Shown piece after piece: positions 26,501-40,837 of a stretch of DNA of 64,000 bases; the first letter of the stretch is position 1, and each line of letters opens with the position of its first letter. Location: the NCBI GenBank assembly GCA_037074765.1, contig JBAMDO010000042.1, positions 62,001-126,000 of the forward strand, given 5' to 3'. Under the pieces are notes generated by a model. The model worked only from the letters and a program-made list of their open reading frames with translations, did not search any database and was not told the origin of the DNA. Origin of the DNA: Mansonella perstans (lineage: Eukaryota; Nematoda; Chromadorea; Rhabditida; Onchocercidae). The position numbers and the translations under genes are program-made.

Positions 26501-29500
26501 ACAAATTTGAAATTAACTTGCATTTTTTTATGCAAAACTTGCATGCATGCATGAGTGCATGCAAGTTGTACATTAGCATCAAACTTTTACCAGTATTTTA
26601 TATTGCGGTTGAAAGTTTGTTGAATGAAAAATGATTTTCAACTGAATGTATCGAATCAAAATGGTTTTGCAAATGATTTTGATTTGCAATTATCGGTTAT
26701 TAAAACAATTAAAAGTTTGATTTGACCCACTCTTTGAACTTCTCCAGATATTTTACTTATTATAAATCTCAATAGGAAATTCAAAGTTTATGAAGTTAAG
26801 GTGTAATTGTTTTTTTCTAGAAATGTCACTTACACTATATAAACACTCATTGTAAATTATAACTGGGATGAAATTTTATAGAAAAGGCCCAAAAAAGGCG
26901 AAAAAAATTAGTAATAATTAATTAAGATAGTTAAATAAATATCAATAATTGTTAAATTACGCTAAAAGCATTTTAACATATCGGGATACATATACAGCTG
27001 CAGTTAAAATATCAGAAAGACCAAATTTTGAACTTACTAAAAGAAATGATGAAACGCTTGTGAAAAAATTTATGATAATTTCAGTGAGTACAAACCAAAA
27101 TACATTCGTGTACTAATGGTATCATTTAATTATGTTGATTATGAGATAGCTCGTGCCGGCTTAAGTATATTACCGTATCTGGTTGTTGGTTTTGCTATAA
27201 TGTTCATTTGCTCAACAATATCAACAACAATCAGCGCCACATATATGCAACAGATGAACATTTATAAGGTTTGAAAATTTTTCAAATTTTATTGCATTTA
27301 ATAATAAAATAATAATGTGATGTATATGTTTTATAAAAGAAATGAATTAAGCCCACTTAAAAAAAGAGCCTAGTGGGAATGGGACCTTAATTCTCTATGT
27401 ACAGTACTCAAAAAACATCTTTATCATGCAATTTTCCAGATCTATTTAGCTCTATTCTCTTGCATTTGTCCTGTAATGGCAAATGTAACAGCTATCGGGT
27501 TATTGTTAATCATTGGAGTACGATATGATGCTATTTTATCTGTAACGCCAATACTTACACTTGCAATCGGTAAGCTACAACAGATCATATTCTTCGTTTA
27601 TTCATTATTCTTAAATGATTATCAAGTATCTTGATTTTGATATATATCTTGATATGCACTTTCAAAAAAAAGCCCATGATTCTTTGAGATGATTCTATTT
27701 CATTTATTATTTATAAAACTATCAAAATTTGAAAATTCAAATGGAATTATTGATTGGGATTATTGATCTGTTTACTTGCAGGTGTTGATGATGCTTTTTT
27801 GATGATACACGCATGGCAACGTGTTACGAGAGAATGTAATTTACATCCTGTCAAGGATGATTGTGTTCCATATCGCTTAGCAATGGTAAACAGCCGGTTT
27901 CACATAGATTTATACACTAAACTGACGTTTCGGCTCATTCAACTAATTCAGCGGACAAGAACTGGAGTGTCATAAATGACCACGTGTCAGGATTTTAAAT
28001 AAAATCATAAAATATTCCAGGTACTGGAAGAAACTGGACCAGCAATTCTAATATCAACCTTAACGAATATTCTAGCAGATGCAGTTGGTTCAATTACTGG
28101 TTCACCTTCCATAACAATACTATGTTTTGGTAATATGTCATCCGTCTTCATGGATTATATTTATCAGGCTAGTCCTCATTTCTCTCATTTAAATTTTATT
28201 TTATGCACAAAGTTTAAAAAGCTAAAAATTTTGAACAATCTAAATGAATATTTATCAAACGTTTCAATTTGATCACATAATTCCAACTTTATTTTTTTGT
28301 TTCCTAAATCAAATTTCATTTATTATTAATATTTCAAAGTTTCACGCTACCTTTAAAGTGTACCATTTGGGGACAAAAAAAATGTTTCTAACTAAATTGA
28401 AAGCTAAGAGCCAATTAACTATTAAAGCATCTATCTAAATTAAATTAGCGCATTCCATTACTTTGAGCTTAACAATGAGCAAAACTTTTTTTCACATCTC
28501 TTACCGCATATATATTTAATCTTTGACCTTTTCAGTTGACATTTTATTCAGCAATAATGTGTATTGCGGGACATTTTGAGATAAAATCAACTGCCGAACA
28601 ACAAAACACTCATTCAATTAAAATTGACAACGAGAAAAAAGATTACAGTGATTATTACAGAAAGGTGACATTAATTAATTGCAAACATTTAAATGTCAAA
28701 TGAAACTATGGGATCGGAAGTATTCAGAAACTGAGTAAAAATTAGAATTTATCATTTTAACTCAAAAAAAAAAAATTTCGATATCTTGTCGTTTTAATTT
28801 TCCTATCATGAAATAAAACCATTTTTCGAAAAAAAATGAAACTCTCAATCGAAATACTTTTTAAACTTATTTTTAGAACCCACAAGATTTCCGTGAAAAC
28901 GCAAAGAATGTTTGTGCATCGATCCTCGAAGATTATGTGACATTGGTGACGAATAAATTCTTTGCAACTGGTGTATTTTGTTCATGGATTCTTCTAATTA
29001 TAATTTCAATTTTTGTATGTTTTAAATCACTTCTATCAATTATCCCTATGTCATCCTGAAATCATTGAAAAATTCATCCTAGATTTTTTTCCACAAAAAA
29101 TTTACATTTGCCTTTTTTTTTCCATTCATCTTTTATATTCGAATTAAGGCTTAAAGATTTGAAATAAATTTTTCACTATGGTATCAAAAATACGCAAGCA
29201 AGCACAGTTTGTTCAATTTCTTAAAAAAAAAATTCTAATTTTTTTTCGTTTTTTTTTTAACATTTTTTCAGGGATTAACACAGATAAAAATTGAATTAAC
29301 ATCACAAAAATTATTTCCATTGGATTCGCCACTTATTGAGGTTTTTTTTCTTTTTTTTTGAAATTTCAAGAAAATGAGCGTGTAAAAAATTAATTAATTA
29401 ATTAATTATCAGATGGCTTTAAATTGTTAATTTAAAAAAATACATAATAAATTAGCAAATGCATCCTTATATTTTAAATCGATCAATAGAAAATTTGGTA

Positions 29501-32341
29501 TAATTGCATGCACAGTTGCCATAATTAAATTGACCTAAATTGTTGGGTTAGTATACTTGTCATAATTAAAATGACCTAAATTATTGGATTAGTTTTTCGA
29601 AAAATTTAATGCTTTTGTTATTTAGGTGAACGAGTTATTAGAACGATATCAAATACCGGAACATACTGTAGCTCAATTTTATGTGAATAATCCTGGTAAT
29701 CTATCGGATGTTTATCATTTACAACGTCTCAATCAAATGGTCTCTGAATTGGAGCATATGGACGGTTCCTGGGGTGCTGATAGTAGTAATTATTTCATTC
29801 GTGATTACATTGATTTCCAAAGACAATTAAATGAGATGGATGACAGCGATGGTTTGTTCCAATTATTAATTAATTAGTAAGGTGGCAATTGTCATTCTGC
29901 ATGCTTTCGTATTGTATGTATGTGCATGTGTGTGTGTACATGCGTATATGTGCGTGTGTATCTGTGTGTGTGTGTGCGTGTGTGTGTGTATAAATTCATG
30001 CAGCGTAATTGTCTCATAAATGAATAGTAAATGAAATATTCTGCAAAAAGTTTTATTATTCTGATAGATCCTTTTTTTTGGATAAGGGATCCAACTATTA
30101 ACCTTTCATTTTGTAAATTCTAAATTTAACTCATTTATAAATGAAATTTCAGATGCAACAAATGGCACCATTATATTTAGAGAAGAAGATTTGCCGGTAT
30201 TTTTAGATTGGCCTGAATATCAGAAATGGAATAGTTTTTTGGTTCTCAATAAAACGACGTAATTTCTACATTCCATTTTTAAAATTCAATTAAATTTTGT
30301 CAAGTTAAACTTTTATTTAGCTTCAATTTGAAAATTTGCTTATTCGATTTTTGAATTGATCTTTGGACAAATTCAAATTTAATTGTGAACATAATTCTTT
30401 TATCAAAATTTTTGCTATGTTGCCCTTATTATAACTTTAATATACCTAATTTTTAGCGACAATGCGGAAATTATGCGGCAAATGTGAAATTGAGCAGAAT
30501 TTGAACACTGTTTTTTTTTTAAAAAAAAAGGAATTGAATTCCAAAAATATGGCTGATTTAAAAATTTATTTTTAGTGGTCAATTGGTAAAATTCTTCTTT
30601 ACAACTGCTTATTACGGTAAACATTTGGAAGATTGGCCAGAGAGAGGTGTCTTACTGAATAAATGGCGTAACATTATAAATAAATACAGGTCGTAAAATA
30701 ATACTAAACAAAAAAGAAAAAACTGAAGAGCACACATCTCATAGACTTACTTAATTCAAAATTTAAAATTTAAAATTTATCACATCGAGTTATGATGATT
30801 TTGGAATTAAGCTACAAATTATTCCTTAATTAATGATTCCTTGACATTGATCTACAATTAATTGTTCCTTAATGAATGATTCTTATGTTGTTAACTAAGT
30901 TAAAAGATAAAATGATAAAATACATTTGTGACCATAGGGTAGTGATAATAATAATGATGAGAATGTTATCATAATAGATGAAAGAGAATCAAATAATGGT
31001 TGAGGAACATTCATTTTTTAGGGAATTCAATGTTGCAGTTTTCATGGATGATGCAATATTTCTGGATCTGATTGATAATATGACAACAGATGCATGGCAA
31101 TCAGCACTTGGCATATTAGTTTGCATGGCATTCATTTCATACATTTTTTTATACGATATGTTTACAGTAGCCATTGTATCAGTTGCTGTCATCTCCATAA
31201 TGACCGGTTTGTGATTAATTATTGGAATCGTTCATTTTTATTTTTATTTTTTAGTTTAATATAGATTTAAAGCCTAATTAAATTCAGATTTTTGTTTTCT
31301 TTCTTATTTTATTTAATTGAATACAAATTATGCATGTAATATTATATACCATTAAATTTCGCAGCAAATTATTAATGTAACAGAAAAAAGTTAAGTTCCC
31401 GATTTTAAAGGCATAGTGGGAATTATAACTTTAATGGGCACAAATCTGGAACCGATCATGATGGCTGCAATGTTAATTTCAATGGGTTTTAGCGTTGATA
31501 TACCTGCTCACGTAGCTTATCACTACAATGATAATAGTAAGTTCTTGCACTGATTATTTATGAAAGCTACCGATAGTTTCAGTATATTCAGCACGCAGTT
31601 TCTAATAATTAAATTAAAACTAAACAGTCTCCAGTAGTTAAATTAAAACTTGAATTATGAATGGAATTAGTAAAAATGTGAGAAAATCGAAATTTATAAC
31701 TTTTCTAAAATTTCATTCTTGCTTAAAAAATTGTTGATACAGCTTTTTTTTTTGCAGGACTAACTGGTGATCAACAATTAACAGTAAAGGAAAAATTACG
31801 AATATGTTTTGCATCGGTCGCACTTCCTGCAGTGCAAGCATCAATAAGCACAACTTTATGCTTATTTGGTCTTTTCTTTAAACAGCTCTATATAGCACAG
31901 GTATATTTCCTTTTGTTTTTTTGATATAAATTTTAATTTTTGGAATTAAAACTTAAATTCCAGGATTTAAGTTTGATAATAAGCATATTTTAATTTATGC
32001 TAAAATACTTTTTTTCCTTTTCCAAAAGAGGTGATGATTTTAATAATTATTCGTGTTATAGAGTAAAACACTGATTTTCAATTAAAAGAATTTAAATTTC
32101 ATAAGAAAACTTTTTCGTGATTTTACAATTCATTTTTATTTTTCAAATTTTTTTCTCGAAACTTCTTAGGTCTTATCAATTTCAGGTATTTGCAAAAACA
32201 ATGTTTCTGTGTATTTTCCTATGCATTTCTCATGGTTTACTTATCATTCCTTGTATGTTTGTATTTGCTGATCTAATAATGCAGTTCTGTCGGAGGCTAC
32301 GGAGGCATAAGATTGTCTGTCCATGTAGTTTGTCCTCATAA
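23526..32341 (+). CDS. Patched-related (PTR/PTCHD-type) membrane protein with sterol-sensing-type domain
   Basis: Twenty exons whose phases all match: 23526-23704, 24051-24225, 24465-24584, 24854-24886, 25074-25184, 25514-25728, 27085-27268, 27440-27569, 27782-27885, 28021-28167, 28536-28664, 28877-29014, 29272-29340, 29626-29851, 30153-30258, 30576-30689, 31022-31206, 31411-31536, 31758-31900 and 32186-32341 (TAA). They encode 929 residues, the usual size for nematode PTR proteins. An N-terminal membrane helix (IVVSVLISVICAIKVL) is followed by an extracellular loop ending ISLNYPNSKMYGR. The first helix bundle contains the family motif GVDDAFLMIHAW and the stretch ARAGLSILPYLVVGFAIMF. A second loop follows, then a second bundle with TLMGTNLEPIMMA and GFSVDIPAHVAYHYND. 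PTR proteins are RND-superfamily relatives of Patched and NPC1, linked in nematodes to cuticle, moulting and lipid handling. They usually lack the Patched C-terminal tail, and this one ends in a short basic Cys-containing tail. The tiny exon 4 is the least certain. Which PTR paralogue this is cannot be told here. Confidence 0.93.
24186..24347 (+). repeat. Tandem duplication of the 3' end of ptr exon 2
   Basis: About 75 bp covering the end of exon 2, its donor site and the start of the intron is repeated 86 bp downstream, with a few substitutions. The second copy is preceded by its own TTTCAG and followed by a GTAAAA donor-like sequence, but using it would add 35 nt and shift the frame. Confidence 0.85.
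25255..25330 (+). repeat. Decayed copy of ptr exon 5 in the following intron
   Basis: The string 'ctttaaattatcccaat' and its surroundings resemble the core of exon 5 (25074-25184). The copy reads NDRITLNYPN-like residues but has lost the 5' part of the exon and the donor. It is best read as a degraded exon duplication. Confidence 0.75.
26536..26571. repeat. Short perfect-arm palindrome
   Basis: AACTTGCATGCA and TGCATGCAAGTT face each other across eight bases within a ptr intron, making a potential stem of 12 bp or more. Confidence 0.7.
29916..29992. repeat. (GT)n-rich imperfect microsatellite in ptr intron
   Basis: Interrupted TG/GT repeats lie within the intron after exon 14. No other signal. 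Confidence 0.8.
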
Positions 32342-33527
32342 TCTCAAATTTGTCGTTAATTAATTTTGTTGATTGTTTCAAATGCTTGAGAGAAAAAAAT
32401 GAAATTTCTTAAAAACATTTATTGATTTTCCTGACCACAATGAGATCAAATAGTTTCAAAATGGCCCATCTTCTTTTTTTTTGTTAAAATGTTAAATTGT
32501 TAACTTTTTTTAGTTTTTAAATTGTTAAAGTGCTGAAAATACGCAAATTGTAAATGCTTAAAGCGAGCCTGAAATTGTTTATCATTCGAAAGGAATCATT
32601 TGAAATTGTGTTTAAAAAAATTTTACTTGTTTTTTCTTCTTTTACTTTTAAAATAATAAAATTTGTTTAGTAGGTTTTACAAATTGTATCTGGAAAATTA
32701 AAAACTCAGCAAAAATAGTAAATATTTACTGTTAAATAGTCTTCTTTTGCAGAATGAATTTAAAACTCTTACTGAATTTTTGAATTAAACTTAGATTGAA
32801 TTAGTTAGTTCAAATATTTTTTTGGCAAGAATGCAAAGATGTTATTGTGTTGAACCAAAAATTTTAATTTTTTTCAAAATGATTATTTCAAGATGGTATA
32901 GATGGCATCCTCATATCATAGAGTAATTTTTTGGAAACTCTTTTTGAATGGTGTGAAATATATTTGCAGAAAAATGCATATGAAGAATATGAACGTATCA
33001 GGAAAAAGATCATGCAGTTTTGCAGCATAATTTCTGAATTCGAAATCCTGCGAGTTTCTTTAAAGTTAATTCATAAAAAGTCTTTTAAAAAACTATCGTT
33101 ATACCCGAAAAAAAACGAGAGGACAAAAATTATCACCATATGCTGTGTTATTTTTAATATACACAAAAAAAAAATTAACTTAGGTATGGCTTAGACGTAC
33201 AATGAAGCAATCTTTCAGCTGAAACTGATTCAGCAATATGATTGTCTTTGAGCTAAGCCAAATTTCACTGGAGTCTGAAATACAGCCTTATCGTATTTGC
33301 GGTGCTAATTTTGCAAGCAAATAAAACTGTCAACAGAAATCTGCATTTAAATTTGCAAATTCATATCAGACAAGCATATTTTTTTAATCTTAAATTACAA
33401 GATTTGACCAGCATTTTTTACTGATTATTTGCGCGAATAGTTTTATTTCATTATTAATTTCTTTTTTTTTTAAATTAAAAATTTGTTTGGAGTAATTTTC
33501 AAATTTTTTTTTTTTATTTTTTGTAAG
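32342..33527. other. Region downstream of ptr, no gene seen
   Basis: AT-rich. Expected 3' UTR of the ptr gene; no strong polyadenylation signal stands out near the stop. Confidence 0.4.
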
Positions 33528-35190
33528 ATGAGTAGTGTAAAAGGGGAGGAATTTATTGAAATACTAAAGCAACCATGCTTCCAAATAGACATTGCCAGAA
33601 TTATTTCAGTACTAACAATGGAAATGAGAAGAAATGCTTCAAATACTGAAATTTCAATGAATTTTAATTTTTACGATCCATTACTGGTATAATTAACATT
33701 TTTGCAGGCGAATATTTCATGACGATTATTATCGTAACAAATAGTTAAAGCTGAAGACAATGATAATAATTAATTTTGAACTATATCTGTTACAGTAAAA
33801 CATGCATTTTTCTTTTTTTTTATTTGAGCAATATGCTTATTTGCCTCAATTCATTAAATTATTGAATTGAGATTGACCTGAAATAATTGTTGGAAATTAT
33901 TATTAAAGACCAGATGAGAGCAGAAAATACAGTGTGAACTTTATCTGATATTTGTTTATTCTTGTTTGAAATAAATCAAATTTAAATTTCGTTATCTAAA
34001 TTCAAAACTGTTAATAATTTGAAACAAACATTAACAGGTCTTCACTGAATTCTTCATGATAAACAAATATTAAATGACGATAGCCCGGTAGTTAATAGAA
34101 GTATGCTAACGAATTCATCAGAAACAATGTCTGACAAATATTTACCTTTCATTTACCTTACACTGCTAAATCTACAATACAGAATAAATACAAAATAACG
34201 TAAACAATACCATCACTGTTGAGCTGATCATAAGTAAATTTTTTTTTAATGAATTCAAAAAATGATCGGAATTTTCTGAAATACGTTCAAAAAATTTACA
34301 TGAATGCTTTTGGAAACAAAAAAAATAATTGTGAAATTCTGAAAAAAAATATTTTGCAAAGATTAAAAGTTGTTAAAACTAAATTTAAACACTCATTACT
34401 GCATCGACAACATTTTTGATGGGAATTTCAACTAATTTTATTTATCAAAATTACAAAATTCACAAATGTCTAAAAAAAAAATCACCTGATAATTGTTGTC
34501 TGTTAAATGTTAGATGTTAGAACAGTTGGAATTGATTTTCTGTGATACAAATGATATTTGAATGATTTGAAAGTTTTATAAACAAGTTTCTAACAAACAA
34601 TTCTCAATCTCATTTCAGTATCTGATAAAGGAAATTTGTAAAAAAAGTTCTTCATTTTTTTTTTTTTTTGATCGACGATAAATGCTTCTCTTATATGTGC
34701 TTGATGAATTCTCATACAATATCAGTTTGGTGAAATCCGACAACATTGCCGAAAATTATCAAGTCCGAAAAAGAACATACGAATTAAAGAAAGCTTTAAG
34801 CAAACCAAAAAAGCATTACAATAAAATTACTGATAGAATTAATTTCAATCTTTTCAAATTACTCAAATTTAAATTTTAAATCAATTTTCTCAATTTATTT
34901 AAATTTAAATTTTAAATGACCGAAAAAATAGCATTCAGCCTGAATTGATGACGAAATTTGCTATGTGGAAAGTTTCCATCTAAAAGAATTCTTTAATTAA
35001 GATTGAAATTTTCACATTTAATGCAGATGCTTCAAACGATGGTTACTCATCTTTTGCAACGTTATTTGTATCTACTAATAAAGCAAGTAGAAAATGCACC
35101 CTTGAATATCTATTTTTATGCTACCCAAATTCTTTTACGCTTAATTAATAAAACTTTCTACAGTACGCAATTGTTAATTAATATACGGTA
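33528..35190 (+). CDS. Possible small gene, uncertain exons
   Basis: A 53-codon open exon at 33528-33686 starts MSSVKGEEFIEIL and ends FYDPLL at a GTATAA donor. Its composition is more protein-like than the surrounding frames. Later candidates are a short block after TTTCAG at 34619, an open block at about 34682-34879, and one after TTAATGCAG at about 35026-35190. Two different frames of the 35026-35190 block look plausible, so I could not build one consistent model. No family is recognised. It may be a rapidly evolving gene, a pseudogene or chance open frames. Confidence 0.25.
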
Positions 35191-38100
35191 ATAATGTAAA
35201 ACTCAATTCGTATCAGTAACCGAACTAGAACTTTTTTATCATATTGTATTTTTCGCCAAAAAAAGAAAAAAAAATTCAAAGATTTGTTATTTAGTCGGTT
35301 AAGAAAATTTTTTTTTCAAAATCTGTTTTCTTTTTTAAAGAAAAAAAGTAAGCAAAAGCTATTCTGCTTATTTTTTTCCTTCAAACATACCGAAATATCC
35401 GATTATATTAGATTGTTCACCTTAAAATTGATAGAATTTATATTAAATTATATCTGCACAAATTTATGCTCTGATAAAATCTACTCTTAAATCTCTGAAC
35501 TTCACATATACTTTTACAAGGATATCCAGCAGCTCTTCCTGAAATTTCCCAGACTAGCAATTTTCAGTTGAATATTTTCATGTGGGATTTTGTTTTTTGC
35601 ACAACGACGACACAAACACTTGCATGGCAATACGCAGTAGCATACGTATTTGTTGTTGTTGTTGTTGTGTTGCAGTTGTTGTTGTATATTTGGGGCATAA
35701 CATATTTGTTTCTTTTCAGGCCACAAAGATTTGTTCATATTCATACATGCATACGTATCTGCATGCATGCATGTTCACATTATTTTATGAATTATTCGAA
35801 TTTCTTGCAAATTTCACACTTTTTATTTCTGTTATTGTTATTATTTCTGAAAATAACAGTAATCAACGGTGTGCTTATTTTTTCACATATCAAATTACAG
35901 TTAACTGTTAACAGTTCCTCTTTGTTGCTCAAATTTCTTGCGTTAATTTAATAGCTGTTATTCTTCCCTCAGACATATATTTATTCGAAGCTTTACTGAA
36001 TAATGAATAATGTTCTTTTTTTGTTGCCAGATTCTTATTTGTCAATTCGATAGGCTCTTATTTTTCCTTCAGGCGTATATTTATTTGAAGTTTCACTAAC
36101 TTTAATGCCCTTGTCATTATACACACCTCAAATGAAGTGAATTTTAGTTTTATTCCAAGCAATTTGACTATGGCGTATTATTTTTTTTTCGTCCTGACTT
36201 GAAGTGCTTTTAATTCTTAAAAAATGCTTTGATCCGAAACAGTCGTAGACATACTGTACTAGTCTTATTTTCTTTCAGCACTTCTCATATATGTTTTGTT
36301 TGAATAAGAAAATTTGAGGTCTTCGATGACCAAACTAACCCTTTCATTCTCACTTCCTCTCTCCGTTTCGAATTTATGCTCAACTAAATCCTTTTTTTTT
36401 TTTTTTTTGATATATTTCTAAAACAGGAATAAATCTTTCGCCCCATTTATCATTCATTCATATCCTTTTTGCGTTGTCACATAGTGGAAAATAAGTTTGG
36501 AAATCTCAGAGCATTGGATGACCATCAATACTAGCGGAAAAAGCTGATATATGGTACTTTTTTAGTCTGTGGACTCTGCAATTCTTTAAATGCGATCAAT
36601 GAAGGGATCATTGTCGATTGCATTTCCAGTTTCCTAAATCTTAGTAGTGTAGAAAAAACGGACATATATTGAACAGTGAAAGGGAATGAGAAATTGATAA
36701 AATTTAGCGTGACTTTTATAAAAAAATCATCGATCAGTAATTCTTGTGGACTTGCTGGGGATATTATGATCAACATTTAGCTAAGATGAGATCAAATGCA
36801 GGTTGGTGAGGAAAAAATCATACTGCTTTTCACGAATACCAATAGGTTTCAGAAATGCCTAAAGAATTTAGAGTTTCTATCGGATGAGATTTGTTTACTT
36901 ACCAAATAATTGTGAAAAGTAACACCACGAACTAATTGATATGTGAAAGTTAAAAGAAAAATTTAAATTCGTGGGATAGGAAATCATCCATCATTTGAAA
37001 TTTGAAGTTGATTGCAAACTCTTGCATTTCGAATTTAGCTTAACGGAATTAAGAGACTGAGAAGTAAATCTCAGCATATTTTTTTTCGAATAAGTGATTA
37101 ATTTTGAATCATTTCGAGAAAATATGTTCTCAAGTAAGTAATGCAATATTATGGAATGTTTAGAATTTTATGACTCATTAGATCACTATTTCAATTTCCA
37201 AGTTTTTTCCCAATTTTCTTAGACAACTTCTCCTCCTAACAATGTTATGTTATGAATCATTAAAACTAACTAATTTAATGTCCTCTTTTCGTTTTTCAAT
37301 TATTGGCATTTTGCAGGAACTCTGCTTGAAAGTGTGCATTTAACCATACTTCAGTTAAAATGTTGTTTTTTATGAGCAAAGAAGTCTCCGAAATATTTTT
37401 CGTTTTCTTTTTTTTTAAATAGTGATCCTACTTTACGAAAGACGATAAGCTTTTAATTTTTGTTTTTCTTTGATTTTTGAGATTTCTGCGATAAACATTT
37501 TTACCTTCAGAAATGTGTAATAAGTTTATTGTGATGGGAATTTGAATGCATTAGAGCAGCCATCATCATACTTTTTCTTTCCTACTACATCTGAAAGGTT
37601 TAAAAAAAAAGATAGGTACTGCTGTAGTCTTATTGAAATTTCATTGTTTTCCATGAGTTGATACTAGCTTCTATTTTGATAATTTCTTTTCTCTGCATGC
37701 CACGCTGCGGATGGATCGGATGGATGTTGAACAAGAGGAAGTCGGTATTCAATATGTTTAAGTGCATTATAATTCTCCTATATTTATTTTTCTTGTAGTA
37801 GGTTTCGTTCGAACAGTTTTAAGTTACGCTTTTTTGGAGCTCAAAATCACATCCATGTTGATTCGATGTACTTACTTAATAAATTAATGAAATTTTTAGT
37901 CTAATTATAGTATCTGAAAACGAATCTCATCAATGGACGAAGCAATTTTGTAAGTTTTTTCTAATTTTTAGTTTTAATTTGTTGCTTCTCCGTCACTGTC
38001 AATTCTTATTTTTGATGCCTTTGTTTCTACATGAGAGAACTGGAAAGTATTCAAGCATAGTAATGCAGATATCCCTTGGGAATTCCGGACGATTAAAAAG

Positions 38101-40837
38101 GCACATTGTGGCGAACTGGATTCCAAACATAGGATTACAAACCAGCATATCAAAACCTAGTAAGTGGGATAAACTGATCAGAGAGTTACAAAATTGTTCA
38201 AGTTATTTGACTAGATTTAGGTCATGCCATCAAAGTAGTGAATTAAAAATTTTTATTCCATAGTTTCTTGCTAAGAATAAGGAAATAATCTAGAAGAAGG
38301 GTCTAATATAATTGAGAGATTCGTACGGATAGTTTAAGCTATAGTTTTCAAAAATCAACGCTATTAATATGCTCTATAATGTATTTTTTCTAAGGACATA
38401 GGAGGAAGATCTGTGCTTCAGTAATGCTTCAACATTTAGCAAATTTTTCTTTTTTTCGAAGAAAGATGCGGGTGGTGGTGATTAAGTTACCCCTTTTTAT
38501 CAGCCAGCTGCTTGAACAGTCGATGATTTTAACAGTTTATAAGCAGCCATAAATTATTTTCGAAGCACTGAGCTAAGTTTTTACAGTTTGCATCAAGACC
38601 GCTTCTTGCTGTAATATTTTATTCCGCAGTCCTTTGTTGATTTACAGTTTCTGAATAAGGCTCATTAGAATTGTCTATATACTAAAATGTCAAATAGTTG
38701 TATTTAATGGAAATTAAATAAGAAATTTGATTAGCACCGTGATTTCAACACTAGTTGTTTCATTTTTTCATGTATTTGTAGATTATCAGTTTTTCACTTT
38801 GTGATTTAAAAGTCATAGAAATTATAGACTCATTACGATACGAATAATTTTGACAGTATCGAGAACTGCTTTGCTGTTAGAAAATTTTGGAATATTTAAA
38901 ATTTTATTTCTATAAGAGTTGGCTTTTCTTTTCTGATAAATATGAACTCATCATTGATTATAAAAACTTATATAATGAATTTCGAGAAAGTAGAGTCAGT
39001 TTAATTTTAATAGGTTAAGTAGATCTATATTGTTAATTTTTTTAAGTGCTAAACTTCCATTTGCTTCGAACGAAACAGAAGTTTTATAGCGTTCTTGTTC
39101 GTTTTCAGGGTAGTTGTAGTAATAAGTTATCTGAATGGATGCAGTAATTGCGTTCATCTAGTTGATCAATGTGTTTCTGTCGCAGGTAAGTTATATGTGA
39201 AAGTGACTGTAATAATAATTGTTTACGAGTGCCTAACCTTGAAAGAATGAATTGCAAATGGGCTCATGCATAAGTTTATTTCAGTTACACTTTGTTGTCC
39301 TATTACAAGCCAAATAGCTTGCATTTTGAAATTTTATGAGTAGTTTAGATATTTTGATGATCAAAAGAAAAACCTTATTGCCCTTATTAGTATCATTTCA
39401 GCGTTGTAACGACTGTTTGATGAAGAATGCTATATTTTGGTAATATCGCTTGAAGCAATATCTGTCAAAGTTTTCTTATGTATTTAACAAATTTTTTTTT
39501 CAAGAAAGAGGAGGAAGTATAGGTGAGAGGAGCAATAAAAACTAATCAAATTACAGTTAACATATGTTCGGTCAGTCAATTGTTTTGCATAATATATTTT
39601 GATCGTTGCAAGCTAATATATCATCTTTTAATCGCTAAACAATCATCACTTTAATCCAAGTGCTTGAAACATTCTTAACCATCTTTTCAAATCGAATAGT
39701 ATTTCATCCGAATATATTATTCTGTTCTTATATGAACTTCAGTATTGATTGCACTTGTTCAAATCTTTTGTCATTTTTTAGAAATTTCTATTACTGTTTG
39801 ATTTTACTTCTGGTCTTTAATTTTTAATTAAATGACACCTCAGATAACTTCTTTAACTCATATTACTTCTCAGTGATTTTCGAATTTTTCGATTATCTTC
39901 CTCCATCAAGGCATTCTTTTTTTCTGCTTTAATTTTACAACTGTCCTAACAATGAGTCGCATTGTCAGATATCGGATAAAGATTTTTTCAACTTTCAGGA
40001 AGATTTATTTGCTTCTTCCAAATTTTCTGTTGCATTTATTCATATATCCTGACCATTTGCTCTTTGTATTTTGTTTAATGCAACATTCTGCTGCAACTAC
40101 CAGGGAGTAAATTAGGAATTAGTTTACTTTTATAAAATTGTTTCGAAGCATTTTTGGCTAGTCCTATTAGTCACCAAAAATACTTTTTTTGATGGATGTC
40201 GTCCTTTTCATTGGTATAAATACTTCACATTTTGCTCAGCGGTGGTACTTTTTATATCGTTAATTAATATTAATTAATGGATATTTCAAGTTCATTAACC
40301 AAGAAATTGTGCCAAATTTTGCCCCAGAAATGTACACTTCACGATTTTTCAACATCATGAATGCTTCGCTCCTATCTTCCTTTTGCATAAATTTAACTTT
40401 GCACTCACTACTTTTGACTTGCTACTGCTTCGCATCTTTTCCATTAATATTTTCTAACATAAATTTGTTTTATAGCAGTGGTTGACGTATAATAATATTA
40501 TATGATCGAATTTTCATTCTTAAAAAGCTGTTAATCCAAATTAAAAACAATGACTTTTTTTTTCACTTCTGATGTGCTGCCTATTAATTAGATTGAAGTA
40601 TTACAAAGACAAAAAACATGCTGTAATAATCCGGAATAGAGAAATTTGAATAGGTAGGCCGATAAAAGATATCGTCAAACATAGGACCGTTTAAATATCT
40701 GTTGAACTCTAACTCAGATAGTGAAGAAAAACGAATCTTTAAGCCTCGAAAATATTTTTCTTATGCCCAAATGATTAATGATGTTACTTTGTTTTTACTT
40801 TCCGTTTTATTTTTTGAAATTACAAAGGTGCAAAAAA

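Noticed and set aside
35514..35951. Val/Leu- and Cys-rich frames over the (GTT)n run
   Set aside because: Low-complexity translation of the trinucleotide repeat and ATGC-rich stretch.
36531..36776. 81-codon minus-strand frame with reasonable composition
   Set aside because: No flanking splice sites or second exon found; frames of this length are expected by chance in 64 kb.
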